Part shown: piece after piece, positions 15,350 to 24,378 of the stretch | How the letters are laid out: the number at the start of each line of letters is the position of its first letter | How positions within the stretch are numbered: the stretch's first letter is position 1 | Assembly: GCA_963793645.1 (NCBI GenBank) | Contig: CAWCAW010000005.1 | Span: forward strand, 1 to 64,000 | DNA: 64,000 nt | Direction: 5' to 3' | Source: CAWCAW01 sp963793645 | GTDB taxonomy: Bacteria > Actinomycetota > Acidimicrobiia > Acidimicrobiales > UBA8190 | Translations under genes and position numbers: made by a program | Notes under the pieces: generated by a model | Databases searched by the model: none | Told to the model about the DNA's origin: nothing | What the model saw: the letters and a program-made list of their open reading frames with translations, nothing else

Positions 15350-16559
15350 CGAGGCCTTCCAACAGGTGTCCGAGGCGTTCTCTTTTGGTGCGCAGGTACT
15401 CGATGTTCTCGGGATTGGCGTGCGAGTTGAGCGGCACGCGCTCGGTGATGTCCAGGCCGAATCCTTCCAGCCCGCCGTACTTGGTCGGGTTGTTGGTCAT
15501 AAGCCGCATGGTGGTGACCCCGAGGTCGACGAGGATCTGAGCACCGATGCCGTACTCGCGGCTGTCCACCGGCAAGCCGAGCTCCAAATTGGCATCGACG
15601 GTGTCGTGGCCTTGCTCTTGGAGGTGATACGCCCGCAGCTTGTGCGCCAACCCGATGCCGCGTCCCTCGTGGCCGCGCAAGTAGACGATCACGCCCGTGC
15701 CGGTGCCGGCGATGAGGCGCACCGCTTCTTGGAGCTGCGGTCCGCAATCGCAACGCAGGGACCCGAACACGTCCCCCGTGAGGCACTCCGAGTGCACCCG
15801 GACGAGCACGTCACTGCGACCGGCGATGTCACCCATGACAAAGGCCATGTGGTGCTCGCCGTCGAGCACGGACTCGTAGGCGAATCCGGCGAATTCGCCG
15901 TACTGGGTGGGGATGCGAGCCGGGCCGGCGATGCGGCGCACCAGCTTGTCCTTGCGACGCCGGTAGCGGATCAGATCGGCGATGGAAATGAGCACAAGCC
16001 CGTGGGTGGCCGCGAAGCGCTCCAACTCGGGGAGCCGGGCCATTCCCGTCTTGTCCGCCGACACAAGTTCACACAGCACGCCGGCGGGGTACATACCGGC
16101 CGCCTTGACGAGGTCGATGGTGGCTTCGGTGTGTCCGGCCCGCTTGAGCACACCGCCGGGCCGGGACCGCAACGGGAAGATGTGGCCGGGCCGATTCAGG
16201 TCGGCGGGGCGGGTGTGGGGATCCATCAAGGCGTTGATCGTCAACGCCCGGTCCTCGGCGGAGATGCCCGTCGTGGTCCCGTGGCGATAATCCACGCTGA
16301 CGGTGAAAGCCGTGCGCTGCGACTCGGTGTTGGTCGACACCATCAGGGGTAGCTCGAGCTGATCGGCTCGTTCGTGGGTGATGGGCGCACAGATCACTCC
16401 GGAGGTGTGGGCCAAGAAGAAGGCGATCTTCTCGGGTGTGGCCGCTTGGGCCGCCATCACCAGATCTCCTTCGTTCTCCCTGTCCTCGTCGTCGACCACG
16501 ACGACGATCTCGCCTCGGCCGATGGCCTCGATGGCTTCTTCTACACGGGCGAAGGTCAC
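15336..16559 (-). CDS. ribBA: Bifunctional 3,4-dihydroxy-2-butanone 4-phosphate synthase / GTP cyclohydrolase II
   Basis: One 407-residue protein makes both riboflavin precursors. The RibB half (residues 1-200) has VVVDDEDRENEGDLVMAAQ (acidic metal loop) and RPGHIFPL. The RibA half (about 205-400) has the zinc cysteines in SECLTGDVFGSLRCDCGP and the GTP loop LRGHEGRGIGL. The GTG at 16559 overlaps the ribD stop (GTGA), so translation is coupled. In most actinobacteria ribE lies between ribD and ribBA; here it does not. Confidence 0.96.
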   Translation of the reverse strand: MTFARVEEAIEAIGRGEIVVVVDDEDRENEGDLVMAAQAATPEKIAFFLAHTSGVICAPITHERADQLELPLMVSTNTESQRTAFTVSVDYRHGTTTGISAEDRALTINALMDPHTRPADLNRPGHIFPLRSRPGGVLKRAGHTEATIDLVKAAGMYPAGVLCELVSADKTGMARLPELERFAATHGLVLISIADLIRYRRRKDKLVRRIAGPARIPTQYGEFAGFAYESVLDGEHHMAFVMGDIAGRSDVLVRVHSECLTGDVFGSLRCDCGPQLQEAVRLIAGTGTGVIVYLRGHEGRGIGLAHKLRAYHLQEQGHDTVDANLELGLPVDSREYGIGAQILVDLGVTTMRLMTNNPTKYGGLEGFGLDITERVPLNSHANPENIEYLRTKRERLGHLLEGLDDVL

Positions 16560-17608
16560 GCCGCGCTCCCTTCTCCCCCGTCAACCTCTCGGGTCAGCTC
16601 GATGCGCACGTCGTCGCCCAGCCGCTGCACCGATACCAGGCGGCCTCGCCACAGTTCCCCCATGGTCGGCGCACCCGGGCCGGCGAAAAGAGGAACTCCG
16701 TCGTCACCGCCGAACAACGCTGGCGCCAGATACAAGACGTAGCGGTCGACGACGCCGGCACGGTGAAAATCGTGCGCCACATGTGCACCGCCTTCGACGA
16801 GCACCTGTAGCACGCCTTTGGCGCCGAGCTCCTCGAGGATGCTCTGAGGTGTTCCCGACATCTCCACGGCGGGCTGGACCCGAGCATCGGCGGGCACCCG
16901 GCCGAGCACCACGCGCAGGGGCTGGTGCTCGGGGCGCGGCTCGGGTCTCACGGTGAGCTCAGGGTCATCGGCGCGCACCGTGCCCGCTCCCACCAACACG
17001 GCGTCGGATTGGGCGCGCAGCCGCTGCACATCGGACCTGGACTCCTCCGACGTGAGCCACTTCGAGGAGCCGTCGGGGGCGGCGATGCGACCGTCCAAGG
17101 TGGCCGCCAGCTTCAAGACGACCCACGGTCGACCGGTACGCCGGTGCTTGAGATACGGCGCCAGGCTTTGCTCCACCTCGTCGGCCGCCACACCGACATC
17201 GACCTGTACACCGTGATCTCGGAGGAGCTCGATGCCCCGGCCCGACACCTGCGGATCGGGATCCACGATGCCCATCACCACTCGGGACACCCCGGCGGCG
17301 GCAATAGCAGCGGCACAGGGCCCGGTGCGCCCGTGATGGGCGCAGGGCTCGAGCGTGCTGTACAACGTCGATCCTCGGGCCTTGTCCCCCGCGGCCGCCA
17401 GCGCCACGGCCTCTGCGTGCGGGCCGCCGGGCGGGGCGGTCGCCCCTTCGAAGAGCTCGCCCTCAGGCGTCACGATCACGCACCCCACCCACGGATTGGG
17501 TGCTGTGTGGGTCCGGACCGACGCCGCCAGCGTCAGGGCTCGACGCATGGTGGCGAGGTCTTCGCCCCCTTCACCCGAGGCGGGCGCCGGGTTCGAGGCC
17601 TGAGTCAT
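16556..17608 (-). CDS. ribD: Bifunctional riboflavin deaminase/reductase RibD
   Basis: RibD deaminates, then reduces the pyrimidine intermediate of riboflavin synthesis. The N-terminal deaminase has PHAEAVAL (zinc histidine and catalytic glutamate) and PCAHHGRTGPC (zinc cysteines). The reductase half has WVVLKLAATLDGRIA, SDAVLVGAGTVRADDP and LVEGGAHVAHDF. At 350 residues the length is normal. A TAGACT box nine bases upstream of ATG 17608 suggests a nearly leaderless promoter for ribD-ribBA-ribH-hisG. Confidence 0.95.
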   Translation of the reverse strand: MTQASNPAPASGEGGEDLATMRRALTLAASVRTHTAPNPWVGCVIVTPEGELFEGATAPPGGPHAEAVALAAAGDKARGSTLYSTLEPCAHHGRTGPCAAAIAAAGVSRVVMGIVDPDPQVSGRGIELLRDHGVQVDVGVAADEVEQSLAPYLKHRRTGRPWVVLKLAATLDGRIAAPDGSSKWLTSEESRSDVQRLRAQSDAVLVGAGTVRADDPELTVRPEPRPEHQPLRVVLGRVPADARVQPAVEMSGTPQSILEELGAKGVLQVLVEGGAHVAHDFHRAGVVDRYVLYLAPALFGGDDGVPLFAGPGAPTMGELWRGRLVSVQRLGDDVRIELTREVDGGEGSAA

Positions 17609-17617
17609 GGGACCACA

Positions 17618-17623
17618 AGTCTA
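17618..17623 (-). promoter_or_regulatory. -10 box before ribD
   Basis: TAGACT on the minus strand ends nine bases before the ribD ATG, so the leader would be two or three bases at most. The 61-base gap to rpe has no room for an FMN riboswitch and none is seen. Confidence 0.45.
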
Positions 17624-17669
17624 CTTTGCGCTCCGGACTGGGCTTTCAGGGCGGGCGCCGGGCGCAGGC

Positions 17670-18356
17670 TCAGGCCGGCAAGGCGGCCAGGCCGGCGGCA
17701 CGGATACGCCTGACCGCATCCCAGGGCCGTTGTGCCCCGAACACGGCCGAGCCCGCCACGAGCACCCGCGCTCCGGCGGCCACCACCGACGCCGCCGTCG
17801 ACTCATCGATGCCCCCGTCGACTTCGAGAGCGGCGGCCAGTTGGCGACGGTCGAGTTCTTGGCGTGTCCGGGCGATCTTGGGGAGGACCTCCGCCATGAA
17901 CGTCTGGCCCCCGAAACCGGGGTGCACCGTCATCACGAGCACGAGATCGGCTTGGTCCAAAAAGGGATCGATGGCTTCATACGGGGTCTCGGGATTGATG
18001 GCCAACCCGGCTTGCAACCCGAGCGCCTTGGCCTCGGAAAGCAGCTCGGCGGTCCCTCCCACCTCGACATGAATGGTGCAGCCGTCGGCGCCGGCACGAC
18101 GGAACGCCTCGAGGTAGTCGCCCGGGTTGGTCATCATGAGGTGGCAGTCGAAGAACAACCCGGTGTGCCGGCGCAGCGATTCGATCACCGGCGGCCCGAT
18201 GGTGAGGTTCGGGACGAAGTGCCCGTCCATGACGTCGACATGCAGCCAATCGGCCTCGGCGGCCACCTCTCCCACCGCCTCGGCCAGTCCCCCGAAATCG
18301 GCCGAAAGCACCGACGGAGCAACACGCAGCACCGGCGCCGTGCCGGTCGGCGACAT
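17670..18356 (-). CDS. rpe: Ribulose-phosphate 3-epimerase
   Basis: Rpe interconverts ribulose 5-phosphate and xylulose 5-phosphate in the pentose phosphate pathway. The 228-residue TIM-barrel protein shows VAPSVLSADF, WLHVDVMDGHFVPNLTIGP, HLMMTNPGDYLEAF and MTVHPGFGGQTFM, all family signatures including the metal-binding H-x-D and the HPGFGGQ loop. The ATG at 18356 overlaps the fmt stop as TGATG, so an upstream in-frame extension was rejected. In related genomes rsmB (fmu) lies between fmt and rpe; it is absent here. Confidence 0.96.
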   Translation of the reverse strand: MSPTGTAPVLRVAPSVLSADFGGLAEAVGEVAAEADWLHVDVMDGHFVPNLTIGPPVIESLRRHTGLFFDCHLMMTNPGDYLEAFRRAGADGCTIHVEVGGTAELLSEAKALGLQAGLAINPETPYEAIDPFLDQADLVLVMTVHPGFGGQTFMAEVLPKIARTRQELDRRQLAAALEVDGGIDESTAASVVAAGARVLVAGSAVFGAQRPWDAVRRIRAAGLAALPA

Positions 18357-19243
18357 CACGTCGTTCCGAGGATCTCGACGTCGCCGGCGTGCAACCCGCG
18401 TCGCCATGCCGAGGCCGGCATGCAGCGCTTGCCGGCGGGCTGCACCTCGAGGAGCTCGAGGCCCCCTTGACCACAGCGCACCGTCGTATCCACCAGCGTT
18501 CCCGCCTCAACGCCGGGCTCCAGCTCGTCAACCGCGGCCGCGTCGAGCACACCCAGGCGCGCTCCGGCCATGGTCGTCCAGGCCCGGCCGAGGCGGACGA
18601 GACGTTCAAGCTCGGCAGCCGGCTTGGTCCAGTCCAGCTCGAGCTCGGCGGGGTCGAGTTTGGGGGCATACGTCGATTCGCCCTGTTGTGGTTCACCGGC
18701 GGGAATGCTCGCCACGCCCGCCGCCAATACGTTGAGGAGCAGCTCGGTTCCCACCACCGCCAGGCGGCCAGTCAAGGCGTCGGAATGCTCCCGATGCCGA
18801 TGATCGATGGGGAGCCGACGACGAGCGAGCACCGGGCCGGTGTCGAGCCCGGCCTCCAGGCGCATGATGCATACGCCGGTGTCGGCGTCGCCGGCCAGAA
18901 GGGCCCGCTCCACGGGGGCCGCGCCGCGCCAGCGAGGCAACAGCGAGAAATGCACGTTGATCATGGGCACGACGTCGAGCACCGATTGCGGAATGATCCG
19001 CCCGTAGGCGACCACCACCCCGAGCTCGGCCTGGAGCCCGACGATCGATTTCAGGTCGTCGGTGACCGGGATCCCCAGCTCGACGGCGGCCTCTTTGACG
19101 GGACTCGGGACCATGGCGTTGCCCCGGCCACGCCGCTTGTCGGGCTGGCTCACCACCGTGACGATGTCGTGGCCGGACGCCACCAGGGCGCGCAGAGGGC
19201 CGACGGCAGCCTCCGGTGAGCCGAGGAAGACGAGGCAGGACAC
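18356..19243 (-). CDS. fmt: Methionyl-tRNA formyltransferase
   Basis: Fmt formylates initiator Met-tRNA using 10-formyltetrahydrofolate. The 295-residue product has the N-terminal FLGSPEAAV, VVVAYGRIIPQSVLD, and the catalytic INVHFSLLPRWRGAAPVERALLAGD. MRLEAGLDTGPVL and the C-terminal OB-like domain follow. The GTG at 19243 lies seven bases after the def stop and gives the family N-terminus VSCLVFLGSP; the long upstream frame is def out of register. It is the partner of def in the same operon. Confidence 0.94.
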   Translation of the reverse strand: MSCLVFLGSPEAAVGPLRALVASGHDIVTVVSQPDKRRGRGNAMVPSPVKEAAVELGIPVTDDLKSIVGLQAELGVVVAYGRIIPQSVLDVVPMINVHFSLLPRWRGAAPVERALLAGDADTGVCIMRLEAGLDTGPVLARRRLPIDHRHREHSDALTGRLAVVGTELLLNVLAAGVASIPAGEPQQGESTYAPKLDPAELELDWTKPAAELERLVRLGRAWTTMAGARLGVLDAAAVDELEPGVEAGTLVDTTVRCGQGGLELLEVQPAGKRCMPASAWRRGLHAGDVEILGTT

Positions 19244-19250
19244 CGGCGAC

Positions 19251-19841
19251 CTACAGGCCGACGTGGTCGGTGTGCTCGCCGTCGTCTCCGTGAGCCTCGT
19301 GCGCGGTGTTTCCGAGCGACGAGATCCCGTCGGGGTCACCGGCAGGAAGGTTGAGGGCCCGTGCTCGCAGCAGGCGCAAGGCCTCTTTGCGTTGGTCTTC
19401 GTCGAGCCGCTCGACGAGCAGGACACCGTCGAGGTGGTCCACCTCGTGCAGAAAGACGCGAGCGAGGAACTCGTCGGCTTCGATGGAGATCTCCTGACCG
19501 TCGAGGTCGTATCCGGTGAGGTGCACCTCTTTGGAGCGCACGATCGGCCACGACAATCCCGGAATGGAGAGACACCCTTCGTCGTAGGTCCATTCGCCGC
19601 GAGCTTCGGAGATCACCGGGTTGACGATGGCCGTCGGGCCATCACCGTCACCGGTGTCGAACACGAAGATTCGCTTCTGCACCCCCACCTGGGGTGCGGC
19701 CAGCCCCACCCCGGGGGCGTCGTACATGGTCACCACCATGTCGTCGGCCAGCGTCTTGAGACGCCCGTCGATGTCGTCGACTTCGCGGGCTCGTTGGCGC
19801 AACACGGGGTCGCCGTACTGTCTGATCTCATACGATGCCAC
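19251..19841 (-). CDS. def: Peptide deformylase
   Basis: Def removes the N-formyl group from new proteins using a metal centre. All three motifs are present: GVGLAAPQVG, EGCLSIPG (metal cysteine) and FLHEVDHLDG (metal histidines and catalytic glutamate). The 196-residue product has a hydrophilic His/Asp/Glu-rich tail of about 25 residues beyond the family core. The GTG at 19841 lies six bases after a TACGAT -10 box, so def probably opens a leaderless transcript def-fmt-rpe. Confidence 0.95.
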   Translation of the reverse strand: MASYEIRQYGDPVLRQRAREVDDIDGRLKTLADDMVVTMYDAPGVGLAAPQVGVQKRIFVFDTGDGDGPTAIVNPVISEARGEWTYDEGCLSIPGLSWPIVRSKEVHLTGYDLDGQEISIEADEFLARVFLHEVDHLDGVLLVERLDEDQRKEALRLLRARALNLPAGDPDGISSLGNTAHEAHGDDGEHTDHVGL

Positions 19842-19847
19842 CGCTCC

Positions 19848-19853
19848 ATCGTA
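19848..19853 (-). promoter_or_regulatory. -10 box before def
   Basis: TACGAT on the minus strand ends six bases before the def GTG at 19841, within the 57-base gap after priA. Confidence 0.5.
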
Positions 19854-19898
19854 CCGGCGCCTCCGGCGGGACCACCTACTTTGCGACCGGTTCCACCC

Positions 19899-21824
19899 CT
19901 ACCGTCGGGTCGGATCGACTTCGACGCGCAGGCGCCCAGCGGGACGTGGCACCGAAGCCAGCATGTCGCACAGGGCGCTGTGATCGTCGGCCCGCACCGA
20001 CCACTGCCCGTCGAGGGGACCGCTGACCTCGACTCCTGGGGCGGCGGCCACCGCCAAGGCGCTGCCGTAGGCGTCGGCGGCGGCACCGGAGACCACCGCC
20101 AGAGCCGTGATCGGCGGCAACCGCAACAGGCGGCGAACCTGGTACTCCGAGCGGGCCAGCACGGCGGGATCGGCCATCACCGCACTGCGCAAGGCGTCGT
20201 GGCGCGGCTGGCGGGTTTGCACCAGCACCCGGCCGCGGGCGCGCTCCTCCCCCGGCGTCACGTCGAAAGCAGACCGAGCCACCAGACGCGCGGCGCGGGC
20301 CAGCAGACCGAGGGCCTGCTCGCCGGCGTGCAGGCGAGGCGCCATCAACTCGGCGTCGAAATCAAGAAAACAGACGGCGTCGAAGGCGCCCAAGCGATGC
20401 AAGACGGCTTCTGTTCCCACCACCACCGGTGCGCCGTTGACACCGCCGTCCCCGGCGCCGCCGTCCCCGGCGCCGCCGTCCCCCACACCAGGACCGGCGT
20501 CCTTGGGGCTCGTCGGCAGCGGTCCCCACATCTCGTCGACGGGCGCGTTGGTCAACGCGGCGATCTCCTCGCGCACGCGCGACACCCCGGCGCGCAGCCA
20601 CTTCATGCGCGTGGCCCCACACTGGTCGCACACCACAGGCCGCTGGTGGTGGCATCGTCGACATGACAACACCGGCGTGCCGTCGTCGATGAGCTCGAGT
20701 GCACCGCCGCAGCGCTCGCAACGAGCCAACGCGCCACACGACACGCACGCCAACAACCGAACCCGCCCGGTACGGTTGAGCACACAGGCCACCTTGCGCC
20801 CCGGCCCCTCGGCGGCCCAGCGCACCACCGACACCAAGCGCGGCGAGAACAAGCCGGTGCGAGGATCGTCGGCAGTACGGTCGATCACCTCGACCACCGG
20901 CCAGCCGCGCCGCTCGGCGCGTCTCGGCAGCGTCACCAGCGGTCCGGCCTCGAGGATTTCTAAGGAAGGACAGGGCGAGACCACCATGCACGGCGCCGCG
21001 TCACGCCGGGCCCGTTCCACCACCACCGCCCACGCGCTCCACGTCGGGGCGCGCTCTTCGACGTACGCCTCGTCGTGCGCGTCGAGGACGATCACGCCAG
21101 CCACGCGCCAGAGGGGGGCGAAGGCAGCCGCTCGAGTCCCGACGGCGATGCATGGCCCGGCACGCGCCACGGCCCATTGGTCGGGGAGCTCGGCTACCAC
21201 GTGGCCGGCGCCGCGCAAACGCTGTGCCAAGACGTGCACCGACCGATGGGCGGCGACGAGCACCAGCAGCGAACCGTCCTCACCGACCGGCCACCGGGTG
21301 GCGGCCTCGTGCACGAGGACACCGGTGTCAAAAGCGGGAGGGACCCGGACAACGGTGGCACCGCTCGGTTCGACACGGTCGATCAGGGCGCCAACGCCCT
21401 CATGATCGCGTCCGGCGCGCTCCTTGGGCGCCACGGCAACGTGGCCCGCCATGACGGGTAGGGCTCGCACCGCTCTGGGCGCCGAGGCCGTCTGCAAGAA
21501 CGATGACACGGGTCCCGCCCAGCGCCAGGCGGCCCAGTAGGCGAGGTCAATCACCGCCGGCGGCGGCCCCCAGCCCCGTACGGCCGCCAACGGTCGCAAC
21601 GTCGCCGTGGTGGCCGGCACGACGTCGTCCTCGACCACCCATCCGCCGACACGGCGGTTGTTCAAGACGATGCGGACTTCGGTGCCCACCCGCACGCCGC
21701 CGCGCAGCGAGTCGGGAACCACGTAATCGAAGCTTTTGCGCACGGCCGGCAGCGCCGGCACGACCCGCACCACCCGGGTGTCGTTGACTCCCTCGGCGCT
21801 CGGGGCGCTCTCGTCGGCCACCAT
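19899..21824 (-). CDS. priA: Primosomal protein N' (PriA)-like, without Walker A
   Basis: A 641-residue PriA homologue. The N-terminal DNA-binding domain (RVVRVVPALPAVRKSFDYVV) and the zinc module with four CxxC pairs (CVSC, CERC, CRRC, CDQC) are clear. The helicase core is degenerate: where a GSGKT P-loop should be, the sequence reads GEDGSLLVLVAAHRS, and the DEAH box is replaced by LDAHDEAYVEE. Actinobacterial PriA proteins commonly lack ATPase motifs, so it probably loads replication proteins without unwinding DNA. An in-frame 15-base tandem repeat lies before the last third. The start is 10 bases from the metK stop, so it belongs to the metK operon. Confidence 0.88.
   Translation of the reverse strand: MVADESAPSAEGVNDTRVVRVVPALPAVRKSFDYVVPDSLRGGVRVGTEVRIVLNNRRVGGWVVEDDVVPATTATLRPLAAVRGWGPPPAVIDLAYWAAWRWAGPVSSFLQTASAPRAVRALPVMAGHVAVAPKERAGRDHEGVGALIDRVEPSGATVVRVPPAFDTGVLVHEAATRWPVGEDGSLLVLVAAHRSVHVLAQRLRGAGHVVAELPDQWAVARAGPCIAVGTRAAAFAPLWRVAGVIVLDAHDEAYVEERAPTWSAWAVVVERARRDAAPCMVVSPCPSLEILEAGPLVTLPRRAERRGWPVVEVIDRTADDPRTGLFSPRLVSVVRWAAEGPGRKVACVLNRTGRVRLLACVSCGALARCERCGGALELIDDGTPVLSCRRCHHQRPVVCDQCGATRMKWLRAGVSRVREEIAALTNAPVDEMWGPLPTSPKDAGPGVGDGGAGDGGAGDGGVNGAPVVVGTEAVLHRLGAFDAVCFLDFDAELMAPRLHAGEQALGLLARAARLVARSAFDVTPGEERARGRVLVQTRQPRHDALRSAVMADPAVLARSEYQVRRLLRLPPITALAVVSGAAADAYGSALAVAAAPGVEVSGPLDGQWSVRADDHSALCDMLASVPRPAGRLRVEVDPTRR
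20445..20483 (-). repeat. 15-base tandem repeat within priA
   Basis: The unit gccgtccccggcgcc occurs at 20445-20459 and 20460-20474 with a nine-base partial third copy. In the PriA frame it encodes repeated Asp-Gly-Gly-Ala-Gly, a flexible linker. Being a multiple of three, copy number can vary without breaking the frame. Confidence 0.75.
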
Positions 21825-21834
21825 GGGCCGCGTC

Positions 21835-23030
21835 CTACAAGCCCAGGGCGCGCTTCAAGTCGTCGACCCGGGGTACGAGCTCCCAGGTGAACTCTTTGTC
21901 GGATCGACCGAAGTGGCCGTAGGCGGCCGTGCGCCGGTAGATGGGGCGCAGCAGGTCGAGGTCACGCACGATGGCGGCCGGGCGCAGGTCGAAGACCTCG
22001 CGCACAGCGGCTTCGATGGCTGTGGGGTCGACGGTCTCGGTACCGAATGTCTCCACCAACAGCGACACGGGGTGGGCCACGCCGATGGCGTAGGCGACTT
22101 GGACTTCACAGCGACGAGCGGCCCCCGACGCCACTACGTGCTTGGCCACCCAGCGCGCCGCATAGGCGGCGGAGCGGTCAACCTTGGAGGGGTCCTTACC
22201 GGAAAAGGCTCCCCCGCCATGGCGGGCCATACCGCCGTAGGTGTCGACGATGATCTTGCGCCCCGTGAGCCCGGTGTCGGCGTGGGGACCGCCCAGCTCG
22301 AAGCGACCCGTCGGGTTGGCGAGGATCTTGAGGTGGCTGGTGTCGAGGTCGGGCGGGAGCAGTGGGTGGATGACGTGCTCGCGCAGGTCGGGGAGCAACA
22401 GCGTCTCGATGTCGACGCCCGGGCCGTGCTGGGTGGAGATCAGGATCGTCTCGATGGAGACGGGCCGTCCCCCTCGTAATTCACGCTCACCTGGGTCTTG
22501 CCGTCGGGGCGCAGATACGGAAGCACCCCCACCCGGCGCACCTGGGCCAGGCGCTGAGCCAGGCGGTGGGCCAACCAGATGGGCAGCGGCATGAGGTCGG
22601 GCGTCTCGTCGCAGGCGTAGCCGAACATCATTCCCTGGTCGCCGGCCCCCTGGGCGTTGAGCTGATCCTCGCCCCCTGATCCGGTGCGGACTTCATGGGC
22701 GGCGGTCACGCCTTGGGCGATGTCGGGCGACTGCTCGTCGAGCGCCACCATCACCCCACAGGTCTGGCCGTTGAACCCGTGCGATTCGTTGTCGTAGCCG
22801 ATCTCGCACACGACGCGCCGGACCAACGACGGGATGTCGACATAGCACGAGGTGGAGATCTCACCGGCCACCACCACCAGGCCCGTGGTCAAAAGCGTCT
22901 CGCATGCCACGCGTGCGGTGGGGTCTTGTTCGATGACGGCGTCGAGGACCGAGTCCGAGATCTGGTCGGCCATCTTGTCGGGGTGCCCCTCGGTCACCGA
23001 CTCCGACGTAAAGGTGTACTGATTCGTCAC
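21835..23030 (-). CDS. metK: S-adenosylmethionine synthase (frame break at about 22462-22466)
   Basis: MetK makes SAM from methionine and ATP. The N-terminal part (FTSESVTEGHPDKMADQISD through QVSVNYEGDGP) and the C-terminal part (SIETILISTQHGPGVD onward, with GGAFSGKDPSKVDRSAAY) lie in different frames. One extra C/G at the GGGCC run at 22462-22466 joins them as GDGPVSIETI, the expected family sequence, in a 398-residue protein. An assembly error is likely because MetK is essential. ATG 23030 overlaps the coaBC stop (ATGA). Confidence 0.93.
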
Positions 23031-24331
23031 GTATCGCTCCTCGAGTGCCCGTCCCCTTCGGGGGTGCGGACTCCTGGCCCGCCCAGGCGATCGACAACTG
23101 TATCGAACACCGCTTCGGCTACTTGGTGCTTGGTCGTCAAGGCCACCTCACGACGAGATCCGTCGGACCCCAAGATGGTCACCGCGTTGGTGTCGTGATC
23201 GAACCCGACACCGTCGGCACCGACATCGTTGGCCACGATGTAGTCGACGCCCTTGGCCTGCAATTTGGCCGCCGCCCGCTCGGTGACGTCGTTGGTCTCG
23301 GCGGCGAACCCCACCAGAACCTGCCCGGCCCGGCGCCGACGCCCGAGCTCGGCGAGGATGTCGGGGGTCGGCTCGAGCACGAGGTCGGGAACCCCATCAC
23401 TTTTGTGGATCTTGGTCTCGGCCACGGCCTTGGGCCGGAAATCGGCCACGGCGGCCGCCATGACCACGACGTCGGCGCTCTGGGCGTGGGCGAGGACGGC
23501 GTGTTCCATGGCCGCCGCGCTGTCGACCCGCACCACCACGGCGGCCGCGGGGGCGGCCAGCTCGGTGGTCGTGACGAGCACCACCTCCGCCCCCCGTCGC
23601 GCCGCCACATCGGCCAGGGCATGACCCTGTTTCCCCGACGATCGATTGGTGATGAACCGGACCGGGTCGATGGCCTCTCTCGTCCCGCCCGCGCTCACCA
23701 CGACACGCCGGCCGGCCAGATCGCGTGGAGCTCCGGCGGTCTGCCCCCATGCCCCGATGTCAGTGAGGACGTCCATGGTGGCGGCCACGATGGCGCCAGG
23801 GTCGGCCAACCGACCGGCGCCGACATCGCCTCCGGCCAGATGACCTTCTTCAGGGGCGACGACATGCACGTGGCGGCGCAACAACGTCGCCACGTTCTCC
23901 TGCACCGCAGGGTGCTCCCACATCTCGGTGTGCATAGCCGGGCACACCATGACGGGGGCCCGGGTGGCAATCACCGTGGCGGCGAGCAAGGAGTCTGAAA
24001 GCCCATGGGCGTAGCTGGCGAGGAACCGGGCCGTGGCCGGCACCACCAGCACCAGGTCGGCGCGTCGGCCGAGACGAGTATGGGGAATGGGGTCGGCTTC
24101 GTCCCACATGCTGCGCTGTACGGGCTCAGATGCCAAGGCCGAAAACGTGACAGGCCCCACGAAGCGGGTGGCGTCGTCAGTGAGAACGGGCACCACGTAG
24201 ACGCCGGCGTCGACCAGGCGGCGACAGACCTCGATGGCCTTGTAGGCGGCAATGCCGCCGGTGACGCCGAGCACGATCGTCGGCTGACGATCGGCGCCCG
24301 GCCCAGGCCTACCCGCAGCGAGCTCTGACAT
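23027..24331 (-). CDS. coaBC: Bifunctional phosphopantothenoylcysteine decarboxylase / phosphopantothenate-cysteine ligase
   Basis: CoaBC performs two steps of coenzyme A synthesis. The N-terminal flavoprotein CoaC domain (residues about 15-190) has VTGGIAAYKAIEVCRRL, the catalytic histidine in PIPHTRLGRRADLVLVVPATA, and VCPAMHTEMWEHPAVQEN. The CoaB ligase domain (about 205-420) has VVVSAGGTREAIDPVRFITN, SSGKQGHALAD and AAAVADFRPK. The 434-residue length is normal. It lies 47 bases after rpoZ and overlaps metK by four bases. Confidence 0.96.
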   Translation of the reverse strand: MSELAAGRPGPGADRQPTIVLGVTGGIAAYKAIEVCRRLVDAGVYVVPVLTDDATRFVGPVTFSALASEPVQRSMWDEADPIPHTRLGRRADLVLVVPATARFLASYAHGLSDSLLAATVIATRAPVMVCPAMHTEMWEHPAVQENVATLLRRHVHVVAPEEGHLAGGDVGAGRLADPGAIVAATMDVLTDIGAWGQTAGAPRDLAGRRVVVSAGGTREAIDPVRFITNRSSGKQGHALADVAARRGAEVVLVTTTELAAPAAAVVVRVDSAAAMEHAVLAHAQSADVVVMAAAVADFRPKAVAETKIHKSDGVPDLVLEPTPDILAELGRRRRAGQVLVGFAAETNDVTERAAAKLQAKGVDYIVANDVGADGVGFDHDTNAVTILGSDGSRREVALTTKHQVAEAVFDTVVDRLGGPGVRTPEGDGHSRSDT

Positions 24332-24378
24332 GGGCTCTCCGTGCTCCGCGCCGGGCGCAGGCAGGCGGGACTCGCCTG

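Noticed and set aside
17609..17669. FMN riboswitch before ribD
   Set aside because: The gap is only 61 bases and the predicted leader is two or three bases; no RFN element sequence is present.
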